Origin: Hyposmocoma kahamanoa
Lineage: Eukaryota; Arthropoda; Insecta; Lepidoptera; Cosmopterigidae
Direction: 5' to 3'
Length of the DNA stretch: 64,000 bases
Assembly: GCF_003589595.1 (NCBI RefSeq)
Contig: NW_020653851.1
Span: forward strand, 22,590,292-22,654,291
Under the pieces are notes generated by a model. It did no database searches and was not told the origin of the DNA. It saw only the letters and a list, made by a program, of their open reading frames with translations. A program made the translations under genes and the position numbers. Below are positions 34,529-45,699 of the stretch, one piece after another. Each line of letters starts with the position of its first letter. Positions within the stretch are counted from its first letter, which is position 1.

Positions 34529-35294
34529 CAACACAGTGCTAGAAATCGTACAACAGATGTTTTGTGATCTATCTTGATTTTAACACATTGTGTATTTTAC
34601 ATGGGATTATTTATATTCATATTACGTATCATAAGAGGGAACATGAAATTACTTCTGCTGCATCATATATTGAGCGTTCTGTTATATTCATTGGTGTAAC
34701 ATTCGCACTATTAATACAATAATGTAATAATTCTAAAAGTAAATTTTCTCAGAATCGACGAAAAACTAATAACTAACTCGCTTCGCCCGTGAAATATCTG
34801 TGTAAATTTATGTATAAGTTGTTCCTTACTTGCCAACTATACATATTTAAAAGTAAAAGAGAAAAAATAGTTTCATATTTTTTAATAAGGACTATTTTGG
34901 CCAGAACTAGATCACATAAAGCGTGTCTCATTTTGAGTTAAGTAGATATCTTTTAGTTATTTTTTTACAATATTCTAACCACGGTTTTATTGACGTATAG
35001 AGAATCAAATTTTACGTTCAACAATGGTATAATCTTGAATTTCACATATTTTAAGTTATAACACTGTAGTAATAGCAGTGCGTATTATGACTACCTCTAT
35101 CAGACCAATTTGGGGTCATGCCCCGTCTCGTACATAGTCCTGCAGGTGGGATCACGAAGACATTGTCCTAGTTCTCTTGCTACACAAAAAGACAATAAGG
35201 AATAACATTATAATTAGATCAAATTGATTGTGGCAGTGATGAAATGTTGTGCTTAATAAAACCACCCTAATAATGGTAATAATTTAATTTCCAG

Positions 35295-35525
35295 CATAGC
35301 AGAATTGAAAAAACACAATGACCAGTTAAGAGAGCACATCAAACAGCTTACTATGAAACTGTGTTCTACAAAGCAGTTCTTACAAGGAAAAGCTCCTAAT
35401 CCACTCCAATCAGCATCTCGTATCAGTAATCTGGCTCGCTCTGCACCCACCTCTGCCTCCGGAGAAGGTGCTACTGTGAATTCTGCACCAGCTAGGCAAA
35501 TAACCACATCTGCTCCGCCAATTAA
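35295..35525 (+). CDS. RPGRIP1L: RPGRIP1L exon 3
   Basis: Acceptor TTTCCAG, donor AAGTAAGT, phase 2-2, 231 bp. Reads IAELKKHNDQLREHIKQLTM, KLCSTKQFLQGKAP, then an Ala/Ser/Pro-rich stretch. It matches the vertebrate block in which a coil is followed by a Gln-rich low-complexity stretch. Confidence 0.92.
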
Positions 35526-35569
35526 GTAAGTGTTCGGTTAGTGTTTATAAAATTTCGTTTAGATATTAA

Positions 35570-35785
35570 TAATAATAATAACGCACACACTCAACATAGC
35601 CCCGCACTAGGGAAACCCTGTGTCGCGGGTGCCATGGACACACATAGACAACCACAAATTACACCCAAACTCACGAGAGAAATAAATGTAGGCCATACAA
35701 ATATTTCTCCCGGCCCGGGAATCGAACCTGGGACCTCTGCGTGGCAGTCCGGCATGGTAACCGTTCGGCCACAGAGGCAGTTAAA
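35570..35785 (-). mobile_element. tRNA-derived SINE, family B
   Basis: Complete minus-strand copy: (ATA)n tail at 35566-35580, body, B box and CTGCCTCTGTGGCCGAACGG head at about 35767-35780. It starts 45 bp after the exon 3 donor. Confidence 0.88.
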
Positions 35786-35814
35786 ATGTCAAATTTCTGT
35801 TTTATATATAAACA

Positions 35815-36003
35815 GTTTTTTTTCTATTTTATTAACCGATTACAAACAATGGAGGAGGTTCCTAATTCGATTGTATTTGTTTTGTATGTATGTTACGCGG
35901 TTTCTCCGGGATTTGTGAACCGATTTTGATGATTCTCTTTTTTGTTGGAAAGAAGGTGCCTTAGTAGTGACTATAGGATGAATGACTTTTGAGGTCGGTT
36001 TTG
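35815..36003 (-). repeat. dispersed repeat, family D
   Basis: Minus-strand copy with ACCGACCTCAAAAGTC at 35985-36000 (complement) and the 'GAACCGATTTTGATGATTC' segment. Confidence 0.65.
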
Positions 36004-36009
36004 TTAGTA

Positions 36010-37155
36010 ATCTGTACTGTCATACGTCACTCAGCCATGCGACGCCCACTGCTGGGCATAGGCCTTCCCCAACGATCTACACGACGACCGGTCCTGCGCT
36101 GCCCGCATCCATCGGCTTCCCGCGACCTTTACCAGATCGTCGATCCACCTGGTGGGGGGCCTACCCGCTGAGCGTCGTCCGGTGCGCGGTCGTCACTGAA
36201 GAACCTTTCCGTTCCAACGGCCATCAGTTCTCCTAGCTATGTGCCCCGCCCACTGCCACTTCAGCTGACCAATTCTTCGAACTATGTCGGTTACCTTAGT
36301 ACTCCTACGGATTTCCTCATTTATGATTCTATCACGTAGGGAAATACCGAGCATAGCTCTCTCCATTGCCCGCTGAGTGACATTGAGCCTTCTTATGAGG
36401 CCCATAGTGAGGGACGACGTTTCTGATCCATATGTGATCACTGGCAACACATACTGGTCAAAGACTTTCGTCTTGAGACACGCACTGAGGTATTTTGGAT
36501 GCGAAGATTTTGTTGTAGTTTCCCGAATGCTGCCCATGCGAGCTGGATTCGACAAGAGATCTCTTTCTCAAAGTTGGGCTTGCCTAACTGGACTGTCTGC
36601 CCCAGGTACACATAATAGTCAACAACTTCGAGTGTAATGCTCCCAACTTTAACTGGAGCGGGTACAACATGGACATTCGACATGATCTTCGAGCGTTGTG
36701 TTCAGGCCTTCCAAGGTCTTAGCCATAAGAACTACATCATCGGCAAATCGAAGGTGTGTTAGATACTCGCCATTGATGTTGATGCCAAGTCCTTTCCAAT
36801 CCAGAAGCTAGAAAATATCCTCCAACGCAGCAGTGAACAGTTTCGGAGATATCACATCTCCCTGTTTCACGCCTCCTTGCAGTTGGATAGGATCAGAGCT
36901 CTGATCCTGTAATCGGACTGACATAGTGTTACACCTCGATATACCTGTAGTCTACTTGGCACCTTTGGAGAGACTGCAGCACCGCCCAGGTCTCGATCGA
37001 ATCAAAGGCCTTCTCATAGTCCACAAACGCTAAGCAAAGTGGCCGATTATACTCCTCGGTCTTCTGTATAATCTGCCGCAGCGTATGGATGTGGTTTATG
37101 GTACTGAAACCCTTTCGGAAACCGGCTTGTTCGGGAGGTTGCCACTCTGTACTGA
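36010..37155 (-). mobile_element. RTE-clade LINE fragment, 5'-truncated
   Basis: The minus strand encodes, across several frames, EQAGFRKGFSTINHIHTLRQ, LCLAFVDYEKAFDSIETWA (catalytic-palm region), then TKVFDQYVLPVITYGSETS, RRLNVTQRAMERAMLGISLR and WAGHIARRTDGRWNGKVL. These are hallmarks of lepidopteran RTE-type endonuclease-reverse transcriptases. The endonuclease domain is missing and the frame is broken, so it is dead. Confidence 0.88.
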
Positions 37156-37627
37156 CGTAACTTAAATTAGATTTTATTTATTTAATAATATTTGTACATT
37201 ATGTTGGTATGTTCCATGGACAGATTATATAATAATAAGCTATAGTGAATAATAAGCTTATTCTTCGTATTTAAAGTCCGGATCTTGCCTGTGGTGTAAT
37301 CTAACCTCCTCTGTTCAGCGCCCTAAGTTTTATTTCCTGGGGGACTGCTCCCGTTCTTCGTCTGCCATGCGTCCGGAACAATTCTTGTCAAATAAGTAAT
37401 ACTCGACCACATCGGTTATCACTACTAATCGGAATAGGTAGTTTTCGAGGAACAGAGACAGAAAGTGGAGACTGCCTTACGACAATATTATTAACCGGAT
37501 TCGGGAAATCTCTTAAGTACATTAAAAATTGAAGTTATTTGGGATAGGTAGGTAGACTATATTTATCTTAACTTTGCGACGAGATAATTCGAAAAACGTA
37601 AAATTTCAACAAAAACTTAGTTTTGAT

Positions 37628-37796
37628 CGTCAGCGTCTTGCCAACGCACGCACAGCGGCTACAGCGTCGACACGACGTCGTACAGGGCGACTGCGGAATA
37701 GTGCCGGACGTCGGATGTACGCCTAGCTGGCGTTGCGTCGCCTCCGCGCGGACGCCGTGTCGGCGCTGTCCATGCGTTGGCAAGACGCTGACGCTC
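37628..37796. mobile_element. GC-rich foldback element
   Basis: The left CGTCAGCGTCTTGCCAACGCA and right TGCGTTGGCAAGACGCTGACG arms are near-perfect inverted repeats around a strikingly GC-rich core in AT-rich DNA. Confidence 0.8.
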
Positions 37797-38129
37797 GAAA
37801 GACGCTAGTGTGTTAGACCTTAGGATGTGTATTTCAAACATACTGTTCATTTATGTACACACCTTTGGGAGCCTAAAACTATACACCGCAGTTTTAAGCA
37901 TACGTTTTAACTTTCTGACTTGACTTTTATGTCTTAATTAGAAAGAAGAACAAAGAGTATTAAACAATGGCCTCTGGCTTACAACTACAGTAAGATTATT
38001 TACTTGCTGCAGACTCGGTCGTCGGAGCGAGACAGCGGTATCCAGAGAGATTAAGATCCAGTACCTAAAAGATATTGTCGTAAGGCAGTCTCCATTTTTC
38101 CTCGAACTTTAGGTAAAAAAAGCTCTTCT

Positions 38130-38195
38130 CATCGAGTATATAACTAAAAATAGAGGCAAAATAAGGGCCATCCATCCCTGGTAACTAACACAAAC
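38130..38195 (+). mobile_element. P-like MITE end fragment
   Basis: CATCGAGTATATAACTAAAAATAGAG and the next 40 bp match the left end of 27459-27992. It lies 60 bp before exon 4. Confidence 0.7.
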
Positions 38196-38254
38196 ACAGT
38201 TCACAGTAGTTTGACGTTTATGTTGTCATAATTTTCTTTTATTTTTTTTAACAG

Positions 38255-38533
38255 GAAATGTGGGAGTTTTCTAAAGTGTCAAAAGCGCAATTGTAATAAA
38301 GATATTCATGTCAAACAGGAGAGTGATATTAAGGAAGAAATTCAAAAGGAAACTGACGATAAGGTCTCAGAAAAAGATATAAAAGAAGTTAAGAAAGATG
38401 AAAAAGACTTGAAAGAAGTTCAAAGGAACTTAAAAAAGGATTCCAAAGAACTTAAAAAGTTTTCTATTACCAGTCCACGTGGTACTCATAATGAATTTAA
38501 CTGTTATAGTCATCGAAACAAGATTATAAAAAT
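38255..38533 (+). CDS. RPGRIP1L: RPGRIP1L exon 4 (Lys/Glu-rich linker)
   Basis: Acceptor TTAACAG, donor AATGTATGT, phase 2-2, 279 bp. It contains a Cys-rich start (KCGSFLKCQKRNCN) and then short KEVKKD / KDLKEVQ / KDSKELKK near-repeats ending in SPRGTHNEFNCYSHRNK. No vertebrate counterpart is recognised; it reads as a lineage-specific charged linker. Confidence 0.8.
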
Positions 38534-38577
38534 GTATGTGAGACTGTGTAGATTTGTAATTTTAGTACAGAGTGCTA

Positions 38578-38822
38578 AAAAACCGACCTCAAAAATTCGT
38601 GGAATTACATCCATCCTATTTGCCAAGTTTTATTGAAATTAGTTACCGAAAAGTGCGCGCAACCGGAATCATCCCCTAGTTTGCCACCCTTAGGAATATT
38701 TTCTTCAAATTTAAATGGAACCAATACTGAGGTACCCTCTTTCCAACAAAAGAGTCTTCAAATTCGGTTCACAAATCTCTTGAGTCTTGAGAATCTCCCC
38801 CTTTTTGGAGTCGGTTAAAAAC
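38578..38822 (+). repeat. dispersed repeat, family D
   Basis: Starts AAAAAACCGACCTCAAAAATTC about 45 bp after the exon 4 donor and ends at GGAGTCGGTTAAAAA. Confidence 0.7.
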
Positions 38823-38911
38823 AAACTATTTTTTCGGATCTAAATAGCTTATATTTGTTTTTCAAACAAACCAACGTTTCGGGCCCTTTAAAGGGGTCTA
38901 CTCCGACACCC

Positions 38912-39550
38912 ATCCGAAACAATTACTGTCAAATATGTAAGTAATACTCGAAATAAATAAAAGACCAAATAAGGGCCATCCATCCCTGACAACTAATGAG
39001 GTAAATGGGCCTTATATCACTTTTAAATATCAATCGTTTGCGCTGAAATCACAAATTAGAAAACTGAAATGTTGCAGCGCCAACAACTGACCTGTATACG
39101 TCTCCGTATATTCCAAAAATATTCTGTATTTATTGTAATAAAGATCTTTAACTATGAGGGACTGTTCCGTGCCGTGATGTGGGAAAAACAGCAAAACATC
39201 TAATTACAAAACAAATCTAATCACGTTTCATCGGTAATTAAATATTAAATATGTAATTTTGCAATTTTTATCCATTATAGCAAAGCTCAAGTTAAACAGG
39301 TCGATTTGAAGTGAAACAATTGACGACACCCGTCAATTGTTTCTAATTCGGGCTGGCAATCGGAGCGCAGTTGTCACCGTAATGATTTGGCAGAATAGTT
39401 TTCAAAACAAATATGACATTTCGTCTTTATTTCTGGTTATATACTCGATGTACTCGACCAAAGTAAAATACGCATGATACGAATGAAGCTTCATACTTGA
39501 CATTGTCTTTTAGTATTACTTATTTGACAGTAATTGTTTTGGACGGTTGT
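38912..39550. mobile_element. foldback MITE (family G) split by a P-like MITE
   Basis: The left arm (GAAACAATTACTGTCAAA..TACTCGA) and right arm (TACTCGACCAAAG ... TTACTTATTTGACAGTAATT) belong to the family seen at 22145-22310. They are separated by the element at 38952-39450. Confidence 0.75.
38952..39450. mobile_element. P-like MITE copy with broken THAP exon
   Basis: About 499 bp, same family as 27459-27992. Flanking TACTCGA occurs on both sides (38945-38951 and 39451-39457). The THAP exon starts at ATG 39154 but has a Trp-to-stop change at codon 8 (TGG to TGA). The left terminal repeat is degraded. Confidence 0.78.
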
Positions 39551-40212
39551 CGGATAGAGAACGGGAGTACACCACCAAGTTCCGTGGTGACGGTTGACTG
39601 AGATGGTAATCAACTGCCTACTTATTAATAATATTTATATTTTCTTTCTAATTTCCTTTTAACTAATAAATTTAATTTAGTAAAATTATTTAATTTCATT
39701 AATATTAGTAAAAAAAAAGTTGGATATCTGGCTCATGTACTTAGGCATGACAGATACAAGCTTCTGCAACTGATAATTATGGGAAAAGTCGCTGGTAAAA
39801 GGAAAGCTGGTCGTAGGACAAAATCTTTGCTGAGGAACATACAAGAGTGGACTGGCATAGCGAGTGCCGCCCAACTGTTCAGCCTCGCCAGAAATAAAGA
39901 TAAATATGCTGAGCTGACTGCCAACCTTCACTAGTTAGAGAGACACCTTAAGAAGAAGTAAAAAAAAACTTTTTCCAAGACTTATAAATAAAATAATAAT
40001 AAAATTGTTTATTGAATAACTTATTGCACAAATGAATGTCTTAAGACTAATTATACGAACAAATATAAAATAATTATACAAGTGAATATTATGATTAAAT
40101 TATAAACATAAAAATAATTAACTAATAACATGCAAATCATATTACCTATACGCTTAAATTAGACAACATTTAATTTGGGATAATTAATTAATTATTATGT
40201 AGCATCAATGAT

Positions 40213-40496
40213 TTTTTTTATTACTCCAAGTGACGGGACGAACAAGTCTGGTGGTAAGCGACATACCTGTGCATAACAGTTGCAGAGCTTTAAATCGCAA
40301 AGATCTAAAGGACACTACACCTACGCCTGTCGCCCTGAGGCATAAGTTGAAAAGTACCATGTGCCTGTAATGCACCCTTACCCTTCAAAATCGAAACGCA
40401 GTCATGCTTTACTGCTTGGCGTTTTACTGCTTTAAATAGGTAAGGTGGCAGTACTTCTGGACGAACTCTTTCACAAGGAATTCTACTGCTACTAAA
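40213..40496 (-). repeat. family A repeat
   Basis: Minus-strand copy from CAAGTGACGGGACGAACAAG to CTCTACTGCTACT (wording as on the plus strand). Confidence 0.75.
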
Positions 40497-40545
40497 AATG
40501 GTATTCTTTTGCAAATTAAAAGAAAAAGTTATTTAAATTGATAAC

Positions 40546-40576
<31 letters not shown>

Positions 40577-40603
40577 AATATAGGTGCGCATTTGACCTCC
40601 ATC

Positions 40604-42337
40604 TCACCTGATGGAAAGTGACGATGAGGTCGACGATGGAGCATGCACACCTAAATAATGCCTATTCACTCTCGCCTTGAAAAGGTCCAAGTTATAACGT
40701 TCAGGGAACAAGTCTGCAGGCAGGGAATTCCACTCCATAGCCGTTCTCCATATAAATGTGGAAGCGTAACGCTTCGTGCGAATCTTTGGAATATCCACAA
40801 CATAGGGGTGGAACCCAAGCCTACGCCTAGTCCCCCGGTGATGGAAAGGGGAAGGCGGAATTAAATCATGTAATTCCATCGCACACTCTCCGTGATATAT
40901 CCTGTAAAATACCGATAAGCAGGCAACTTTACGGCGGTGTTCAAGGCTCTGCAGCTTCGCCTCCACTAATTCCGAGTCACCTATAAGTCTCTTGGCACGG
41001 TTGTCAATTGAATCCAAAGTGGCCAGTTGATATGTCGCAGAGCCATCCCAAAGGTGGCAGCAGTACTCCATGCACGATCGGACTTGTGCCTGGTACAGCT
41101 GGAGCAACTGTCCCGGTGTAAAGTACCGCCTCACCCTGGAAAGGATCCCAAGCTTCCTTGCTGCATTTTTGGCCGTGGATTCAATGTATCTGCCGAAGTT
41201 CAAATTGGACGACAGGTCCATTCCAAGTAGCTGGAGACAATCGGCTATCGGTATGGATATATCACGAAAAGTCGGAGTCAGCTCAAAGGGACTCCGTTTT
41301 GTGGAGAATAGACACGCCTGCGTTTTGGTAGCGTTAAATTTGACAAGATTGGCATTGCCCCAATCGGAGACTGCCTGGAGTGTCAAATCTAAACGGCTAA
41401 CCATGGACTCTCGACAAGACTGGATTTCCTCTCCACTGACCCTTGCATTGGTCAAGTACCTATCTACAACTGTGCTGTCATCAGCATACGCAAAGGTACC
41501 TGGAATTAACATATCATTGATATGCAGCAGAAAGAGAGTTGCAGACAGTACGGAACCCTGAGGAACTCCGGCATCTATCGCCATATGTTCGGAAGAGTAG
41601 CCTTCTAAGACCACTCGAATCGAACGTTCGCTCAAGAAATCCGAGATCCAATTGCAAAGGTCAGTGGGAAGCCCATAAGAGGGAAGCTTGCTTAAAAGGC
41701 TTGCGTGCCAGACCCTGTCAAAGGCTTTAGAAATGTCCAAAGACACTGCAAGTGCTTCGCCTTGCTTTTCTATAGCCTCGCTCCATATGTGACAGGCATA
41801 CACAAGAAGATCCCCAGTAGATCGCCCTCGTCGGAATCCGTACTGGCGATCACTGAGGAGATCGTTGTCTTCAAGGTACGATAGGAGACGGTTGTTGAGT
41901 ACACGTTCCATAGTCTTGCAGAGTATGGAAGTGACTGAGATAGGTCTATAGTTGACAGGGTCAGCTCTGCTTCCCTTTTTTGGTACAGGTTGCACGTTTG
42001 CAAGCTTCCACGATCTGGGAACTACACCAGTCTCAAGTGAGAGGCGGTACAGGCGTGTGAGAACAGGAGACAACTCAGGTGCACAGTTACGAAGGACTAT
42101 TGCTGGAATTCCATCTGGCCCGCTAGCTTTATTCACGTCTAGATTTCGCAGAGTTCTAAGTACCTCTTTTTGGCGTATGCGAACTGGCGCCATAGTGCAC
42201 GCGAATTTTCTGCAAAGAGTGAGGCAAAGAGATTCGCCTTCTCTTCCGCAGTATGAGCCAGCGAGCCATCCGGCCTCAGCAGAGGTGGCAAAGATGGGCG
42301 ACAAAAGTTCGATTCGACCGCTTTGGCCAGGGACCAA
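40604..42337 (-). pseudogene. LINE reverse transcriptase part of the ORF
   Basis: A frame of 577 codons; true homology starts at about APVRIRQKEVLRTLRNL (near 42190). RT blocks in order: NKASGPDGIP, NYRPISVTSILCKTMERVL, QYGFRRGRSTGDLLVYA, SLDISKAFDRVWH, GVPQGSVLS and the catalytic YADD (FAYADDSTVVD). The C-terminal tail is WNSLPADLFPERYNLDLFKA. The first ~50 codons are out-of-frame read-through, because the natural ORF continues from the upstream EN frame. It is intact past that point, so the copy is young. Confidence 0.93.
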
Positions 42338-43704
42338 AAGGATTTGCTGCCTGCTGGATAAGAGGCAAGCTTGGCTCCTATGCGGCGCACATGGTCGAAC
42401 TTGGCCCTACGTAACATGCTTTTGCACTTCTTGGCGGCCTTATTAAAAGCTTTCTTCATGTTCTGAGTACTCGGAGTTTTGCGTAGTCGAGCATCTGCCC
42501 AAGCTTGGTACGCGGACTGTTTACGTGCTTCAGCACAACTACAATTAGCGTTAAACCATGGACGAGCTTGGGGTCCATTGGGTACATCAGAGTATGGAAT
42601 GTAATACTCCATACCCAAACGCAAGACCTCGACTACAGCATCAGCACAGCTCGACGAGTCTCCTGAAGTAAAGCACGCCTGCCAGAGATATGACGCAAAG
42701 AAATGGCGCATTTCGTCCCAATCTGCTAACTTGTATCGCCACACCCGTCTCATACCACTAGGGCCCTGATCGGGTGGGGAGTATACGGATACAGTTTTCA
42801 CCAGACAATGGTCGGAAGTACCCAGTGGGGCCTCCACAACCACAGAGTATCGGTCCGGATCAGTTGTCAGCAGAAGGTCCAAGCAATTAGCCGTATGAGA
42901 TTCAACATCTGGTATCCTAGTGGCGCCACTGACAAGCTGGGATAAGCTTAGCGTTAACGCAAGTTTACGCGTCTCTCTCCCAGCGTGATCGGTCTTCTGG
43001 TATGGGAACAACCATTCTTGATGGTGTGCATTAAAGTCCCCCAGAATGACTAGTTGCGCCGCTGGGTACCTATGCTGAATCTCATCAGACGTCTCACTTA
43101 GATATTGGAACAGCTTGGTCGTCTCCTGATCTCCACTGTGCGATCGGTAAACACAGCAGTACACTATTTGTGTAACTCCTGTGTCAACCAGAAGCCACAA
43201 AATTGAAAAACTCGGTGCCTCAAGGTTCTTGAGACGCTTGACACAGATGTCATCGCGAACGTACACACAGACTCCGGCACGAGGTACGAACCTGTGCTCC
43301 AGAGTATACCCGGGGTAGCTGAGGTACGCTGCGTCAGTCGGACATCTGATCTGCGTCTCTGTGAGGAACAGCAGCTGCGGTTTGTCGGTTTCAAGGTGGT
43401 AGTGGACCGAATCGAGATTTGAGTGCAGACCTCGGATGTTAGTGAGGTGCACTTTTAGTGGGAGGACGTGCAACCGCTGTGTATACTTTTTTCCATTTTT
43501 ATAGTTTTTCATTTTTGGATTTGGAGAAGTGAATAGGCAGGAGGAAGGCAGTTGAACGAGGCACTGCGTCGTGTTCAACCAAGCAGCAGACTCATACTGC
43601 CACACGAGGTTACAATCGGCTTGGAGACCGCGGGGACGCCCGAACCCCCCCGGAGATGGCCACCTGGTCCTCCCTTCCGGTCGCCAACCGGCAAGGTGGA
43701 GCAT
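42139..43704 (-). pseudogene. LINE AP-endonuclease part of the ORF
   Basis: A frame of 521 codons. Endonuclease hallmarks: VHLTNIRGLHSNL, LLFLTETQI (catalytic Glu), VILGDFNAHHQEW (catalytic Asp/Asn) and LGTSDHCLV (SDH). These are followed by a linker with FWSLAKAVESNFCRP. Homology ends at FASLFAENS near 42195, after which a one-base frameshift moves the ORF into the RT frame at 40604-42337. Confidence 0.92.
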
Positions 43705-44164
43705 TCCGGGATTTTTCGTTGGGTGGCGGGGCAGCCTTTCACGGGTGGCTTTCCCGCTACTTGGGCCCCCAACTTCCCACGGTCGGCCAGCGGTGCACCG
43801 TGCTTCGGATCCCGCTAGCCTCCAGAACCGAGTGCTCAGTGTGGCAGTACAAGCAGCTACAACTCGCCGTCAGACGCAATGCAACTGTTCAGACCCGACC
43901 TCCAAATGGCAACTCCCGAACACGAGTCGGAACACGGTAAAAACCATTTGGCGACTCGACTGCGTCGGGAGGGTGGTGACTAGCCACGGCCGAAGCCTAC
44001 CACCAGTAGTTATTGCTCTTTAGCACCACCCAGGGGTCACTTGTAGGGTCTCAAGGGTAAACCTACGGAAGCGAGCAACATCAACCCCCAAAAATTTGTA
44101 AGTATAGTTATGAATAGAGTGGTTTGCATTGTATTATACATTTTGATGACTTTACCATCTCATC

Positions 44165-44262
44165 ATAGGACTTGTAAAGAACCCGAAAACTGGTTTATTG
44201 GAAAAAACAAATAGGAAAAAAATAGTTTTATTTCCAATGCGTAGCAATCGCCTAAGAGCTCG
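44165..44262 (+). mobile_element. foldback family E arm
   Basis: Contains GGACTTGTAAAGAACCCGAAAA..TTGGAAAAAACAAATAGG and AATAGTTTTATTTCC..AATCG, a diverged arm of family E. Confidence 0.6.
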
Positions 44263-44269
44263 ATATTTA

Positions 44270-44395
44270 ATTGACGCATCATATCGTTACAGCAGCGCCA
44301 CCTGACGAATGATTGTGGAACTATGATTGCCTGTTAATTAATAACAACGCCACCTATCGACTAGTCTGGTGAAACATCATGCAATACGCTAGAAT
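44270..44395 (+). repeat. dispersed repeat (paired with 4905-5035)
   Basis: Diverged copy of the block at 4905-5035. Confidence 0.55.
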
Positions 44396-44399
44396 GTAA

Positions 44400-45480
44400 T
44401 CAATGATAGTTCTGTTTTGACATATTTATATGTCGGTTTTTAATCATTGAAGAAAAAAGAAATATTCTGTTTTAGCGCTAAACCCTTTCTTCTTATTAAG
44501 CATTCATAAACAAGAACTCCACTAATCGTCATGTGTACCTGTTTTATATTTATGAATAAATTCAGCTCAAGACCTGCAGCTTGAGTTTGATTGCCTCTCT
44601 CGCTCGGATACTGCGTCTCTTCCGAGTCGAGGCGCATAATTGCGACCGGCCGATCGGAAAATTGACATTTCAAATCGGAACAATAGTTTATTTAACTCAC
44701 AAATTAGAAAGATATAATAGGAATCAGGTTCATCTTCTCGCTCAGAAACCCATCTGGTTTCGAGACTCGGATGGGCTACCCGATCGGATCGATTCCTATT
44801 GGATCAAAATCAGCATGCTGAAATCCCAAATCGGGCTTGCGTTGTGGCTTTGAAAAATCTGTCTAAATCAAGTCCAGACTGTTAAGAGAATGATTATACC
44901 TAAGATCAAATCTTGTAGGAACATCATTGGCTTACACGAGTCCTCTGCTGAACATAAGCCTTCTCCTGAGCACGCCATCACTCGCGGTCCTGTGCCGTCC
45001 GCATCCAGCCGCTGCCAGCCACCTTCTAAAGGTTGTCCGTCTATTTGGCATAAGGCGTACTACAGTACAGCCGCCACTCTAGTAAAAGTCTGCTCCGTCC
45101 TACAGCCTACAGCTAAGATAGTCGTTGGGTGGTGTTGTAGGAACGCCAATATCGAATGTGTTTACGACTACTAGAACAAACAGGATTTCATACATATTTC
45201 CAGGGTTGTGAACTGTTACGATCGTAATCGTTATCGTACGTATCGTTACCGAAAGGTGTCACTACTAAACAGCCATGAAGTCATAGGTACATGCCGACTC
45301 GTGGGCCCAGAAGCCTGATTGTAGGTTTTACGTGAAACTTCGTATACTATTCGAAAACATTAATCGAGTGAACTCACAATTATACTTTTATTTATTGTCT
45401 TCTCTTATTTACAGGGCTTCGCTACTTCTCGGCTTATCGTGTTTTATAATTCATTGACTTAAACAAGTGTTTTGTACGTT
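44400..45480. other. intron 4, no further exon seen
   Basis: Contains a weak RTE 3'-tail match near 44930-45030 (CTGAACATAAGCCTTCTCC). Otherwise no recognised feature. Confidence 0.4.
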
Positions 45481-45484
45481 ACAG

Positions 45485-45598
45485 ACACGCATCAACAAGT
45501 AACTTATACGCAAAGAACAGTGATTCCAATCTCCTGAAGAAAAATGTAGATCAAACATCTTCTAAACGATTATCTGTCTCTTGCCAGTGCATTGATAA
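45485..45598 (+). CDS. RPGRIP1L: RPGRIP1L exon 5
   Basis: Acceptor GTTACAG, donor AAGTACGT, phase 2-2, 114 bp. Ser/Asn/Lys-rich: HASTSNLYAKNSDSNLLKK then DQTSSKRLSVSCQCIDK. The same phase on both sides as exons 3, 4 and 6-8 supports it. Confidence 0.75.
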
Positions 45599-45699
45599 GT
45601 ACGTATTGTATTATTAATCTCCAATGTTAATAGTAACATTTACGCCTCTCTTTTTGTATTGTAATGTACATCGCAAAGTTTGAAAAATAATGTAATTTG

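Larger units (their letters stand above)
40548..44090 (-). mobile_element. nearly complete CR1/jockey-group LINE
   Basis: The poly-T run at about 40548-40572 is the poly(A) tail of a minus-strand insertion, followed inward by the 3' UTR, RT region, endonuclease region and a GC-rich 5' part up to about 44090. This is the longest element in the window and the source-type of six truncated copies (8665, 10885, 17930, 20305, 57315, 62325). One frameshift separates the EN and RT parts. The exact clade (CR1, Daphne or other) is not resolvable by eye. Confidence 0.92.

Noticed and set aside
41070..41561. Plus-strand frames of 163 and 164 codons across 41070-42446
   Set aside because: They lie opposite the minus-strand LINE RT frame and show no motif of their own.
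43552..44023. Plus-strand frames in GC-rich DNA (88-150 codons)
   Set aside because: This is the GC-rich 5' part of the minus-strand LINE; no plus-strand homology recognised.
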